Positions 22,153-31,538 are shown, counted from the first letter of the stretch. The stretch: DNA of 50,074 bases from an uncultured Pelagibacteraceae bacterium (GCA_902572775.1 CACGHF010000003.1:1-50074); one strand, 5' to 3'. Numbers and translations: made by a program. Notes: generated by a model from the letters alone, not told the origin.

Positions 22153-22808
22153 TAAATATTAATTTTCCTATCTATTATTTTTTTTACTTTTAAAAAACAC
22201 AGTCTTCTATCTAACTTGCTGCTGTTTATCAATATAGAATCTTTAGTTTTCTTTAGGGGTGATATTTTTCGGTTTTTGTCACTTTTATCACGTTTTTTGA
22301 TGCTTTTTAGCACTTCAGAATAGGTAACTTTTTTTTTCAAGGATTTTAATTCTTTATATCTACGTAATGCTCTGATTTTAACATTTGCAGTTACATAAAA
22401 TTTAAAATCTGCGTCCGGAACAATATTGTATGTAATATCTCTGCCATCTAAACAAGAACCTTTGTATTTTTTAGGCGGGTTGTAAGCAAGATTTATTTGG
22501 AAAGAATGCACCATTTTTCTAATAGATTTAATTTTAGAAATTATAGAAGCTTCGGTTCCAACCTCATCAGATAACAAATTAATGTTAGAAAGATCTTTTA
22601 CTTTCAAAGAGTTAATTTTTGATTTAATAAATTTATTGTTAAATTTTTTTGGAAATTTTATTTTAAGATAAGCAATAAATCTATAAATTTTACCAGTATC
22701 TAAGTAGAAAAGGTTATAGTTTTTAGATATACTTTTTGCCAATGTTCCTGCACCAGCTGCAGCAGGAGAGTCAATCGCTATTTTTAAAATATTTTTTCTT
22801 TTAAACAT
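22152..22808 (-). CDS. cmk: Cytidylate kinase with degenerate P-loop
   Basis: CMK phosphorylates CMP and dCMP. The 218 residues include DTGKIYRFIA, LDGRDITYNIVPDADFKFYVTA, and RDKSDKNRKISPL, all standard CMK landmarks. The P-loop, however, reads IDSPAAAGAGTLAK where relatives have IDGPxxxGKGTLA: the first Gly is Ser and the Walker A lysine is Ala (codon GCA). If the DNA is right, nucleotide binding must be compensated or the enzyme weakened. It is in the conserved aroA-cmk-rpsA order, touching both neighbours by one base. Confidence 0.9.
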   Translation of the reverse strand: MFKRKNILKIAIDSPAAAGAGTLAKSISKNYNLFYLDTGKIYRFIAYLKIKFPKKFNNKFIKSKINSLKVKDLSNINLLSDEVGTEASIISKIKSIRKMVHSFQINLAYNPPKKYKGSCLDGRDITYNIVPDADFKFYVTANVKIRALRRYKELKSLKKKVTYSEVLKSIKKRDKSDKNRKISPLKKTKDSILINSSKLDRRLCFLKVKKIIDRKINI

Positions 22809-24127
22809 TATTTTTTAAATTTATTAATTATTTTTAAAAAATCTGGAAATGAAGTTTTTATTGAATCTTTATCATGGATATGCCAACTACCTCCAAATGA
22901 TAATGCCGCAATTAAGCTCGTCATAAAAACTCTATGATCTTTAAGATAATTTTTGATTGTAATTTTCTTATTTACTTTTAAATTTGGATTACCAAAAATT
23001 TTAATTGAATTTTCAGTTGTTATAGTTTTTATACCCATCATATTCAAAATTTTTGATCCCCACTTTAATCTTGGACTTTCTTTTTGATTAAGCTCAGACA
23101 AATCTTTGAAAAAAGATACTCCATCAGCTTTTGCAGCAACTAAAAAAATCACTAAAAATTCATCAATTGCTCCAGAATTTAATTTTATTGGACAATTAAT
23201 AGCTTTTAATTTTTTTGGACTTTTAATTTTTATATTTGCAATTTTTTCACCTTTATAAGTCTTTTTATTCTCAAATATTATTTTAACTCCCATTTTTTTT
23301 AAAATACTTATTATACCGGTTCTAGAAGGATTAATATTTACGTCTTTAATTTTCAAAGTGGAATTTTTTGTAAGAGTAGTTAGCACTATAAAAAAAGCAC
23401 TCGAACTAATATCAGAAGGAATATTATAATTAAATGATTTAATTTTTTTTGCTTTTTTTACTTTAATTACATCTAATTCTTTTTTTTTTGTTACCGTAAC
23501 TGGAATTTTTAAATGATTGCATAAAATTTCGGTATGGTCTCTGCTTTTAGCCGCTTTAATTAAAGTAGTTCCATTAGTCCTAATTCCAGCAAAAATAACA
23601 CTGCTTTTGCATTGAGCAGATCCTCTAGTTTCGTGATATTTGATGGGTTTAGGATCTTTTAATCCGTTTATTATCATCGGTAATTTTTTATTTTCTTTAA
23701 GTGATAAATTTGCCCCAAATTTTTTTAAGGGTTCAGCGATTCTTTTAAAGTCTCTTTTAGATAAACTTTTATCACCAACAATTTTTATTTTATGAGTTGA
23801 ATTAATTAATAAACCAGGCAAAAGTCTTGCAAGTGTACCTGAATTTTTTGCATCAATAATTATATTTTTTCTATACTTGTATCCATTCAGACCCTTGCCA
23901 TAAATTATACATTCTTTATTTTTTAAAATTACTTTAATTCCTAATTTTTTTACAGCTTGTATTGCCGCTAAAACGTCTTCTGAAATAAGTAAATTTTTAG
24001 ATTTAGAAATGCCAGAGGCCAATGAAGCTATTAGGATCCACCGAATACTCAAACTTTTATCGCCAGATACTCTTATAGTTTTGTTAAAGCTTTCAATTTT
24101 TTTCTTATTGATAAGAATTTTTTGCAT
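22808..24127 (-). CDS. aroA: 3-phosphoshikimate 1-carboxyvinyltransferase (EPSP synthase)
   Basis: AroA links shikimate-3-phosphate and phosphoenolpyruvate in chorismate synthesis. VSGDKSLSIRW is the N-terminal Lys/Ser substrate motif, NSGTLARLLPGLL the PEP-binding loop, and GSAQCKSSVIFAG and PSDISSSAFF further landmarks. The 439 residues are full length. NSGTLA (Leu where NAGTA/NSGTT is usual) places it among class II-like variants, which I note with low certainty. It overlaps cmk by one base. Confidence 0.94.
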   Translation of the reverse strand: MQKILINKKKIESFNKTIRVSGDKSLSIRWILIASLASGISKSKNLLISEDVLAAIQAVKKLGIKVILKNKECIIYGKGLNGYKYRKNIIIDAKNSGTLARLLPGLLINSTHKIKIVGDKSLSKRDFKRIAEPLKKFGANLSLKENKKLPMIINGLKDPKPIKYHETRGSAQCKSSVIFAGIRTNGTTLIKAAKSRDHTEILCNHLKIPVTVTKKKELDVIKVKKAKKIKSFNYNIPSDISSSAFFIVLTTLTKNSTLKIKDVNINPSRTGIISILKKMGVKIIFENKKTYKGEKIANIKIKSPKKLKAINCPIKLNSGAIDEFLVIFLVAAKADGVSFFKDLSELNQKESPRLKWGSKILNMMGIKTITTENSIKIFGNPNLKVNKKITIKNYLKDHRVFMTSLIAALSFGGSWHIHDKDSIKTSFPDFLKIINKFKK

Positions 24128-24139
24128 TTGGATAATTAA

Positions 24140-24916
24140 TTAATTAATTTTGAAAGATTCACCAAAGTAAGCAATTTTTGCACTTTCATTACTTACTAAG
24201 TTGATAGGTGTATCTTGAGCAACAATCTTACAGTTGTTAAGTATCATAGCTGTATCAACACAGGCAAGAAGATCTCTAGCCTGGTGATCACATATAATTA
24301 TTGTTATTTGAGTTTCTTGTTGCAATTTCACAATTATTTCTTGTAACATTTTGATTGTCATTACATCTAAAGCTGCGAAACATTCGTCTAACAATAGAAT
24401 TTTTGGATTACTTAATAAAGATAAAGCTATCACTAGTTTCTTCTTTTGACCTCCAGATAAAAATTTAGCTTTTATATTTCTTACATTATCTAGTTCAAAT
24501 TTATTAATTAAATAATTTACTTTATCTTTAATTAAAATTTTATTTTCAATTACAATTTCTCCTATAGCACTTAAATTATCCTCTAAAGAAAGGTCATTAA
24601 AATAACCTCCATACTGTGGGACATATCCAACTTTAAATTTTTTTGTTCTTAAATAAATTGGGTATTCTGTTACATCAGCGCCATTAATTTTGATTTTACC
24701 ATTATTAGGACTTATCAAACCTGTAAGAAGATTAAAAATAGTTGATTTACCCGCTCCATTTGGTCCCAACATTCCAAATATTTCACCTTTATTTATTTTA
24801 AAATTTATATTGTCCAAAATCAGTCTATTTCCATAAGATAATGAAATATTTTCGAACTCAATTTCGGAGTTTATATTTTTAAATGACTTAATTCTAAACT
24901 TTTTTATTATTCCCAT
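24140..24916 (-). CDS. lptB: LPS export ABC transporter ATPase LptB
   Basis: A 258-residue ABC ATPase with Walker A LGPNGAGKST, Q-loop VPQYGGYF, signature LSGGQKKKL, and Walker B ILLLDECFAALD. LptB powers lipopolysaccharide movement from the inner membrane with LptF/LptG. The EC in place of the usual EP after Walker B is a small deviation. It starts one base after the LptC stop, and the kdsD-lptC-lptB neighbourhood identifies it. Confidence 0.85.
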   Translation of the reverse strand: MGIIKKFRIKSFKNINSEIEFENISLSYGNRLILDNINFKINKGEIFGMLGPNGAGKSTIFNLLTGLISPNNGKIKINGADVTEYPIYLRTKKFKVGYVPQYGGYFNDLSLEDNLSAIGEIVIENKILIKDKVNYLINKFELDNVRNIKAKFLSGGQKKKLVIALSLLSNPKILLLDECFAALDVMTIKMLQEIIVKLQQETQITIIICDHQARDLLACVDTAMILNNCKIVAQDTPINLVSNESAKIAYFGESFKIN

Positions 24917-24917
24917 T

Positions 24918-25496
24918 TTAATTTAAACTTTTTACATTAACTTTTTTATTTTTTGAATGCATGAAAATTTTAATGTTTTTTGAAGTTAAATTCATTTCAA
25001 TTACGTCAGCCTTTAAAACGTTCGTTATATTTTTATAAGTTACATTTTTAGAAATTATCATTGTATCTCTTAGTATAGAAAAATCTAAATATTCAGATTT
25101 AATATTATTATCTAAGTACTTTACTAATACATTCTTTGAAAAAATAGTATCATAATTTTTTATATTATATTTTCCAAAGTTAGAAGTAATCTTAATATTA
25201 TCAGAGTTATTTAGCTTTATTAATGCAACAACATCTGTAAGAAATATAATATCATTATTTGATATGTCTATTTCTCCTGTGGCTGCATTTATTATGTATT
25301 CATTCCCTTTGTTGTCCTTAGCGTTATAATTCACATTTTCTATAATATTTGAGCTATAAACTTCTTCAACTAATTTTGGTGTATTGTTATCTTTTTCACT
25401 TATATTGTTCTCGTTCTTAATATTAAAATAAATAAACAAAATAAAAATCGTAAATAATATTAAAAATAAAAATTTTAAATTTTTTTCAATTTTCAT
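24918..25496 (-). CDS. lptC: LPS export periplasmic-anchor protein LptC
   Basis: The 192 residues start with a single membrane anchor (about 6-26), followed by a periplasmic region of repeated short beta strands (IINAATGEIDISNNDIIFL, NIKSEYLDFSI) typical of the LptA/LptC beta-jellyroll. LptC hands lipopolysaccharide from LptB2FG to LptA. It abuts kdsD and lptB. No separate lptA lies between lptC and lptB, where many proteobacteria have it. Confidence 0.8.
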   Translation of the reverse strand: MKIEKNLKFLFLILFTIFILFIYFNIKNENNISEKDNNTPKLVEEVYSSNIIENVNYNAKDNKGNEYIINAATGEIDISNNDIIFLTDVVALIKLNNSDNIKITSNFGKYNIKNYDTIFSKNVLVKYLDNNIKSEYLDFSILRDTMIISKNVTYKNITNVLKADVIEMNLTSKNIKIFMHSKNKKVNVKSLN

Positions 25497-26465
25497 TTAA
25501 GAAATATCATTATTCAAGATATTGTGAATATGAACTACACCAACTGTTTTTTGTTTCTTTTTATTTTCATAAACACATAAAGATGTGATCTTCTTATTTG
25601 TCATTATTGATAAAGCTTGCGCTGCTAGACAATTTTTATCCACAGAAATCGGATTTTTAGTCATAATTTCTTTTACTTTGAGTGATTGTATAGGTTTACC
25701 TTTTTGATTAAATCTACGTATATCACCATCACTAATTATTCCTTTTATAGATTTTTTTTTATCTCTAACAATTAATATTCCTAATTTTTTTTCACTTAAA
25801 ATTTTTAATGCTTTTTTCATAATTAAGTTTTCATTTACAAATGGAACATCTTTATTTTTGACCATAACATCTTCAACTGTTTTTAATTGAGCACCGAGAC
25901 TCCCAGCGGGATGTATTTTTTTAAAATCAAATTTATCAAATTTTTTATATTTCATCGTTGCGATTGCGAGAGCATCCCCAAGTGCAAGCTGAATTGTAGT
26001 GCTAGATGTTGGGACAATTCCTTCCGACTCTTTAACTTGGGGCATAAGAAGTTTTATATCAGCAGATTTATACAGAAGTGAATCTTTCTTTGACACAATA
26101 CCAATTAATAAAATTTTATTTCTTAAGGCATATTGTATTATATTTTTTAGTTCATGAGTTTGACCAGAATTACTTATTAGAATTAGAATATCTTTTTTTG
26201 AAATACTCCCCAAATCTCCGTGTGAAGAGTCTCCAGCAGACAAATTAAATGAAGGTGTTCCTACAGAAGAAAGTGTTGCTGCAATTTTTGAGGCAATTAA
26301 TCCACTTTTACCAACACCACATAAAATTACTTTTGATTGACATTTTGCTATTTCAATTACTGCTTTATTAAATGAGTTGTTAATATTTTTTTTTAATTTT
26401 TGAAGTGCTTTGATTTCAAGATTGATTACATCTTTAGCAGTAGATATAAATTTTTTTCTTTTCAT
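25497..26465 (-). CDS. kdsD: Arabinose-5-phosphate isomerase KdsD/KpsF
   Basis: The enzyme makes D-arabinose 5-phosphate for Kdo, the inner sugar of lipopolysaccharide. A SIS domain (CGVGKSGLIASKIAATLSS, LISNSGQTHELKNI) is followed by two CBS domains (about 205-320), as in KdsD/KpsF. The start is the ATG at 26465, which overlaps the rnd stop as TAATG; the track start is four codons earlier. It works with kdsB, found at 31539. Confidence 0.92.
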   Translation of the reverse strand: MKRKKFISTAKDVINLEIKALQKLKKNINNSFNKAVIEIAKCQSKVILCGVGKSGLIASKIAATLSSVGTPSFNLSAGDSSHGDLGSISKKDILILISNSGQTHELKNIIQYALRNKILLIGIVSKKDSLLYKSADIKLLMPQVKESEGIVPTSSTTIQLALGDALAIATMKYKKFDKFDFKKIHPAGSLGAQLKTVEDVMVKNKDVPFVNENLIMKKALKILSEKKLGILIVRDKKKSIKGIISDGDIRRFNQKGKPIQSLKVKEIMTKNPISVDKNCLAAQALSIMTNKKITSLCVYENKKKQKTVGVVHIHNILNNDIS

Positions 26466-27076
26466 TAATGTGACCAAATATCATCCTTAAACTCTGATAA
26501 ATCAAGCTGAACCCTAGTCTTAATGAATTTTAAACAATCCTCATAGAGTTTAACTCTATTTTCTCTTTTAAGTATTTTATAAAGTTCTTCATGAATTTTA
26601 TGTAGATAGATTACATCATTTGCGCAGTATTTTAATTGTGCTTGTGATAATTCTCCACCGAAATCAGAACTTTGAAATTGTTTGCTAATATCTATATTTA
26701 TAAATTCTTTAATTAATGTTTTTAAGGAATGATTATCCGAGTAGGATCTTGAAAGTCGTGATGCAATCTTTGTATCTAACACATTATTTGTTTCAGTTTT
26801 CAAGTAATATTTAATATGAGCTAAATCTGCCCGTGAATAGTGGAAGATTTTTGTAATTTTATCATCACTTAATATTTTAACTAAATTAGGAGCATTATAA
26901 TTATTTCTATCAAATTGAATTATGTGTGCGTCTGAATTGCCAGATGATAATTGTATTAGACACAATGGGTCTCGTCTAACATTAAGACCCATAAATTCAC
27001 CATCAACAGCGATTCTGTTTCCTAAATTTAGTTTTTCTGGTATATCCCCTTTGTGAAGCTGAATATTATTACTCAT
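26465..27076 (-). CDS. rnd: Ribonuclease D-like 3'-5' exonuclease
   Basis: The 203 residues are a DEDDy exonuclease domain alone: VDGEFMGL (Asp-Glu), HYSRADLAHI (middle Asp), and YCANDVIYLHKIH (Tyr and last Asp). The HRDC domains of full RNase D are absent, as in other short alphaproteobacterial versions. It probably trims tRNA or other stable RNA 3' ends. Its start is only 35 bp from the divergent NDUFA9-like gene, so their promoters must overlap. Confidence 0.87.
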   Translation of the reverse strand: MSNNIQLHKGDIPEKLNLGNRIAVDGEFMGLNVRRDPLCLIQLSSGNSDAHIIQFDRNNYNAPNLVKILSDDKITKIFHYSRADLAHIKYYLKTETNNVLDTKIASRLSRSYSDNHSLKTLIKEFINIDISKQFQSSDFGGELSQAQLKYCANDVIYLHKIHEELYKILKRENRVKLYEDCLKFIKTRVQLDLSEFKDDIWSH

Positions 27077-27111
27077 CTAAAACATATATATATGAAAGTA
27101 AAAAATTGTCT

Positions 27112-28104
27112 ATGAAAGCTAAAAATGTTTTAATATTTGGGTGCTCAGGTCAAATAGGTCGTTCAATTGTAAGAAAATTGACTAAAGATAACTATACTGT
27201 AACTGCTGTAACAAGAAATATTCACCAAAAAGGTATTGTTCTGAAAACTTTGGGCAACGCAGGCTTTATTAATATTATTGAGGCCAATATATTTGATGAA
27301 AAAAAAATTAGGGAACTTTTTAAAAAGACAGATATTTGTATAAATTTAGTAGGTATTTTATATGAACAAAAAAAAGGCAATACATTTAAAAATATCCATG
27401 CTGTCTTTCCATCACTTTTAGCTAAATTATCTAAAGAATATAATCTTAAACATTTTATCCACTTATCAGCATTAGGAATTAACGATGCAGTCGACTCTGA
27501 ATATGCCAAAAGCAAGCTTGAGGGAGAAAATGAAATCTTAAAAAACTTTCCTTTAGCTACAATTTTGAGACCATCAATAGTGTACAGTGTCGAGGATAAC
27601 TTTAGTACTTCTTTCATGACGCTCTTAAGTAGGCTCCCTTTATTTCCTCTTTATTATAATGGTAAAACAAGATTTGCTCCCATCGCTTGTAGCGATTTAA
27701 CTGATACAATTCATCATGTGATCTCAAATAATATCTATTCAAAAATAATAGAGTGTGTGGGACCTGAAATAATTACGTTCAAAGAGATATTGCAAAGGTT
27801 ATTAAAACTTATTGATAAAAAAAGAATTTTGCTTCCTTTTCCTTTGCCCTTAGCAGAATTCTCTGCAAGGTGTTTTGAGATATTACCCAAACCTTTACTT
27901 ACAAGGGATCAGTTAAGGCTTTTAAAATATGATAATATTGCATCAGGTAAATATAAAACCAATTCAGATATTGGTATGCCAAGCAAAAGATATTTTAATG
28001 ATGAGGTTAAAAAATATTGCTATATGTGGAGAGATGGTGGACAGTTTTCTACAGAAAAGTATTCTTCAAATAATAATTTGGAAAATAAAACTGGCCAGAA
28101 TTAA
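27112..28104 (+). CDS. NDUFA9-like NAD(P)-binding protein
   Basis: An atypical short-chain dehydrogenase of the complex I NDUFA9 type. The Rossmann motif VLIFGCSGQIGRSIVRKL is at the N-terminus, followed by AVTRN, NLVGIL, IHLSALGI, SKLEGEN, and RPSIVYS. NDUFA9 relatives are accessory to respiratory complex I or act on quinone synthesis; the exact reaction is not known. The ATG at 27112 fits better than the track TTG six bases earlier. Its TAA interlocks with the gcrA stop in TTAA. Confidence 0.82.
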   Translation: MKAKNVLIFGCSGQIGRSIVRKLTKDNYTVTAVTRNIHQKGIVLKTLGNAGFINIIEANIFDEKKIRELFKKTDICINLVGILYEQKKGNTFKNIHAVFPSLLAKLSKEYNLKHFIHLSALGINDAVDSEYAKSKLEGENEILKNFPLATILRPSIVYSVEDNFSTSFMTLLSRLPLFPLYYNGKTRFAPIACSDLTDTIHHVISNNIYSKIIECVGPEIITFKEILQRLLKLIDKKRILLPFPLPLAEFSARCFEILPKPLLTRDQLRLLKYDNIASGKYKTNSDIGMPSKRYFNDEVKKYCYMWRDGGQFSTEKYSSNNNLENKTGQN

Positions 28105-28610
28105 GCAGATTTAATTTTCTTTTCTATAAATTCTGGGAATTCATCCTTATCAATCTGATCTCCTTTTTTGTTTTTACTATCACGACTCTGGTATGCGTAT
28201 AAAAGATGTAGCTTGCAGTAACTGAAGTCTTTTAAAGAAGTTCTCCCACAAAAATAAAAATCTTTATCTGGAGGGTGGCCAATCGGATATTTACAGTCAT
28301 TGTCAGTTAATTCCTCTAATTTTTTTGGATTTTCTGGCTCAAAATCTTTCTCAATTATTAAGGACTTAAATTTACTTCTACGACCTTTTTTTACTTTAAT
28401 AATATTGTTTTCTTCTAAATTGTTTTCTAGATTTGGATTTGAAGTAGCTTTTCTAGTTTTAATTTTTGCAGACAAACCGAGCCTTGAGGCCTTGCCAATT
28501 ATAGAATTTCTCGTAAAGCCAGCGCCCATCTTTTCACTAATTTCTCTTGCAGTGCAAGTCCCCCAATGTTTTTGAAGAAATTCAATATTTTCTTTGGTCC
28601 AATTGCTCAT
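28101..28610 (-). CDS. gcrA: Cell-cycle regulator GcrA
   Basis: GcrA is an alphaproteobacterial transcription regulator that binds sigma-70 holoenzyme at promoters methylated by CcrM. The N-terminal NWTKENIEFLQKHWGTCTAREISEKMG helix-turn-helix and RNSIIGKASRLGL are characteristic, as is the C-terminal sigma-binding region with NDCKYPIGHPPDKDFYFCG. The 169 residues are complete. Its presence is a strong taxonomic marker. It overlaps the NDUFA9-like gene by 4 nt. Confidence 0.93.
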   Translation of the reverse strand: MSNWTKENIEFLQKHWGTCTAREISEKMGAGFTRNSIIGKASRLGLSAKIKTRKATSNPNLENNLEENNIIKVKKGRRSKFKSLIIEKDFEPENPKKLEELTDNDCKYPIGHPPDKDFYFCGRTSLKDFSYCKLHLLYAYQSRDSKNKKGDQIDKDEFPEFIEKKIKSA

Positions 28611-28632
28611 AACTAGTTATTTTTTGTGTCTC

Positions 28633-28662
28633 TATATATTGTGTTTATTATTTATAAGACAA
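28633..28662 (-). promoter_or_regulatory. Candidate sigma-70 promoter for gcrA
   Basis: On the minus strand TTGTCT (28662-28657) and TATATA (28638-28633) are 18 bp apart and would start transcription about 16 nt before the gcrA ATG. The surrounding 186-bp divergent region (28611-28796) shows no other structure I can name; argD has only a weak TATAAA at 28778. Confidence 0.4.
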
Positions 28663-28796
28663 CAATATACTGATATAAATTAAAATTAAACAATCAAAAA
28701 ATAAGAGTTATCAACATTAATAAGCAAATTAAGTGTATGTATATTTTCAATCCCAACTTGTATTAATAGTTAAACTTTATAAAACGAATTAAATTT

Positions 28797-29963
28797 ATGA
28801 GTTATTTAGCAAAAAATTATAACAGAAAGAAAATTGCCTTTAAGCATGGAAAAGGAAGTTATCTTTTTTCAACTGATGGTAAAAAATATTTAGATTTTGT
28901 TCAAGGAATAGCCGTTAACTCATTAGGTCATGCTCATCCAAAATTAGTTAAAACAATAAGAGATCAATCAAAAAAACTTTGGCATGTTTCTAATGCTTTT
29001 CAAATTCCAGAGGGAGAAAAATTAGCTAAAAAGTTGTGCCAAAAAACATTTGCTGATTATGTTATGTTTCAAAATTCTGGAGCAGAAGCTACCGAGGCAG
29101 CAATAAAGGTTGCCAGAAGATATTTTTACTCAATAGGCAAACCAAATAAAAATAGAGTTTTATGTGTTAAAAATGCGTTTCATGGAAGAACGCTAGCTGC
29201 AATTTTTGCAAGTGGATCTAAGAAAATGACTGAAGGGTTTGGTCCAAAAGTAACAGGTTTTGATCACTTTACCTTTGGAGATCATAATTCACTTAAAAAG
29301 AAAATTAACAAAAACACAGCCGCTATTATGGTTGAAACTATAATGGGTGAAGGTGGTATAAAAGTAATACCAGATTGGTGCTTAAAAGAATTAAGAGCGT
29401 TATGTAATAAGAAAAAAATATTATTAATCCTTGATGAAGTTCAATGTGGGATTGGAAGATCTGGTGATTTCTTTGCTTTTGAAAAATCAAAAGTAAAACC
29501 TGATATTGTGCCAATTGCAAAAGGAATAGGTGGAGGATTTCCTATTGGAGCGGTTTTAATGAATAAAAAAGTTGCTTCAGGAATGGTGCCAGGTACTCAT
29601 GGATCAACATTTGGAGGTAACCCTTTGGCTATGTCCGTTGGAAACACTGTAATGAATATAGTATCAAATAAGAAATTTTTAAATAATGTAAAAAGTTTAT
29701 CAAAATATTTTTTATTTAATCTTAATAAATTTAAAAAAAAATATCCAAATGTGATTAAACAAATAAGAGGAAGAGGTTTTTTAATTGGTATACAGTTATA
29801 TAAAGATCAGACTAAATTTATTAAAAAATTGATGGATAATCAGTTATTGACTATTCGAGCAGCAGAAAATGTTGTTCGGATTTTACCTCCATTAAATGTC
29901 AAAAAAAATGAACTAGATTTAGCATTAAAAATTATTGAAAGGGTCTGTTCGCAGATAAAATAA
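28797..29963 (+). CDS. argD: Acetylornithine aminotransferase
   Basis: ArgD is a class III PLP aminotransferase in arginine synthesis and often also serves lysine synthesis. FVQGIAVNSLGHAHP, NSGAEATEAAIKVARRYF, LDEVQCGIGRSGDFFAFE, and the PLP lysine in VPIAKGIGGGFPIGA are present. The 388 residues are normal in length. argF begins one base after its stop, forming an argD-argF pair. Confidence 0.93.
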   Translation: MSYLAKNYNRKKIAFKHGKGSYLFSTDGKKYLDFVQGIAVNSLGHAHPKLVKTIRDQSKKLWHVSNAFQIPEGEKLAKKLCQKTFADYVMFQNSGAEATEAAIKVARRYFYSIGKPNKNRVLCVKNAFHGRTLAAIFASGSKKMTEGFGPKVTGFDHFTFGDHNSLKKKINKNTAAIMVETIMGEGGIKVIPDWCLKELRALCNKKKILLILDEVQCGIGRSGDFFAFEKSKVKPDIVPIAKGIGGGFPIGAVLMNKKVASGMVPGTHGSTFGGNPLAMSVGNTVMNIVSNKKFLNNVKSLSKYFLFNLNKFKKKYPNVIKQIRGRGFLIGIQLYKDQTKFIKKLMDNQLLTIRAAENVVRILPPLNVKKNELDLALKIIERVCSQIK

Positions 29964-29964
29964 A

Positions 29965-30894
29965 ATGAAACATTTCATTAATTTAAAAGATATACCTTCA
30001 AGAGATCTTAGAAAGATTATTATTGATGCCAAGAAAAGAAAAAGTTTAAGAAAAAAACTAAGTACATTAGAGGTTGATAAGGGTGCACCTCTTAAAGGTA
30101 AGATTTTGATCCAAATGTTCGAAAAAGCAAGTTCACGAACAAGAATTAGTTTTTATTTAGCAATCAAACAGCTAGGAGGAGGCACTTTAACTTTACGTTC
30201 TAATGAACTTCATTTAGGTCAAGGTGGAGAAAGTATTGCTGATACTGCTAAAATTCTCTCCACTTATGGGGATGGTTTTATGATTAGAACTGACAGTGAT
30301 AAAAAGATAGAAGACTTCAAAAAATATTTATCAGTACCAATTATTAATGGTCTAAGTCCGTCTTCACATCCTACTCAAGTTTTATCTGATATTTTTACGG
30401 TTGAAGAAATAATGAAAAAACCTATTTCAAAATTAAATATTTGTTGGATAGGTGACTCAAACAATGTTTTGGATAGCTTAATAGCTGCATCAGTAAAATT
30501 TTCTTTTAAACTAAGCATTGGTTGTCCAAAAAAATTTGAACCAGGAAAAGGAGTAAGAGCTTGGGTCAAAAAAAATAATAAAAAAATTTATATTTATAAT
30601 GATGCAAAAAAAGCAGTTTCAAATGCAGATGTAATTTTTTCTGATAAAGTTATTTCTTTAAATGACAAAGTAAATAAGAAGAAAAAAATAAAAGAATTTA
30701 AAAATTTTAAAATTGATAAAAAACTAATGAGTTATGCAAAAAAAAATTGCATTTTTTTACATTGTTTACCTAGAGGAGATGAAGTGAGTGATGATGTTTT
30801 CTTGGGAAAAAAATCTCACGTATGGCAACAAGCACTTAATAGAGTTCACGTACAAAAAAGTATTTTATTATATTGTTTTGGAAAATTAAGGTAG
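29965..30894 (+). CDS. argF: Ornithine carbamoyltransferase
   Basis: ArgF makes citrulline from ornithine and carbamoyl phosphate. The carbamoyl-phosphate motif SSRTRISF, HPTQVLSDIFT, and the catalytic HCLP are present. After HCLP the family usually has two more residues before RG; here it reads HCLPRGDEV, a small deletion. The 309 residues are complete. Its end overlaps the cytochrome c gene by 9 nt on the other strand. Confidence 0.92.
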   Translation: MKHFINLKDIPSRDLRKIIIDAKKRKSLRKKLSTLEVDKGAPLKGKILIQMFEKASSRTRISFYLAIKQLGGGTLTLRSNELHLGQGGESIADTAKILSTYGDGFMIRTDSDKKIEDFKKYLSVPIINGLSPSSHPTQVLSDIFTVEEIMKKPISKLNICWIGDSNNVLDSLIAASVKFSFKLSIGCPKKFEPGKGVRAWVKKNNKKIYIYNDAKKAVSNADVIFSDKVISLNDKVNKKKKIKEFKNFKIDKKLMSYAKKNCIFLHCLPRGDEVSDDVFLGKKSHVWQQALNRVHVQKSILLYCFGKLR

Positions 30895-31425
30895 CGGTAA
30901 AGGGCTGTCTGAATTCTCATTTAGATATTTTATTACAGAGGCTCTATCTTTTTCTTTTCTAAGACCTGCATATGCCATCTTTGTTCCCTTTATCCATTTA
31001 GCGGGTTTTATTAAAAATCCGTTCAGTTCTTCAAAAGTCCAATTCTTATCATATGCTGCTAGCGCTTTGGAATATTTATAGTCTTCAATCACTCCAACTT
31101 TTCTTCCTACAACATTATACAGAGCTGGACCTATAGCATTCTTTCCTCCTTTAACAATTGAATGACAAGCTGCACATTTTTTAAAAACTTTTTCACCATG
31201 TGCAATATCTCCCATTGCCATCAATGCTGATATATCAATTTTGTCTGACGTTGTGCTTGAGCTACTTGTGGATACAGTAGTGGTAGCTTCTACTTTAACT
31301 GAATAACCAGGTGTTTCAGGTTTTTCTACGTGGAATATAACATCAGATAATTTTCCAATACCGATAACAAGCAGAGCAACCATTAAAACTGCAGCAACTA
31401 TTTTGTTTATTTCAAAAGAATCCAT
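30886..31425 (-). CDS. cycM: Membrane-anchored cytochrome c (CycM-like)
   Basis: The 179 residues begin with an uncleaved membrane helix (about 9-30), then a Ser/Thr-rich linker, then a class I cytochrome c domain with haem site CAACH and axial methionine in KGTKMAYAGL. This design matches CycM/c552 proteins that pass electrons from bc1 to aa3 oxidase in alphaproteobacteria. It faces the periplasm. It is transcribed away from kdsB. Confidence 0.88.
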   Translation of the reverse strand: MDSFEINKIVAAVLMVALLVIGIGKLSDVIFHVEKPETPGYSVKVEATTTVSTSSSSTTSDKIDISALMAMGDIAHGEKVFKKCAACHSIVKGGKNAIGPALYNVVGRKVGVIEDYKYSKALAAYDKNWTFEELNGFLIKPAKWIKGTKMAYAGLRKEKDRASVIKYLNENSDSPLPLP

Positions 31426-31494
31426 TTTTTCTAAATTTTGTAGTGAACGTATAACATGATAAATTAAAAAAAAGCTAAAATTTAATGTATAAAT

Positions 31495-31524
31495 TTGCCT
31501 CTATAGTTGTTTAATGAGTATAAT
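31495..31524 (+). promoter_or_regulatory. Candidate sigma-70 promoter for kdsB-pheA
   Basis: TTGCCT (31495-31500) and TATAAT (31519-31524) are separated by 18 bp, with the kdsB ATG at 31539. The predicted transcript would have a leader of roughly eight bases, so kdsB would be nearly leaderless. Confidence 0.5.
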
Positions 31525-31538
31525 AATTTGAAAATATA

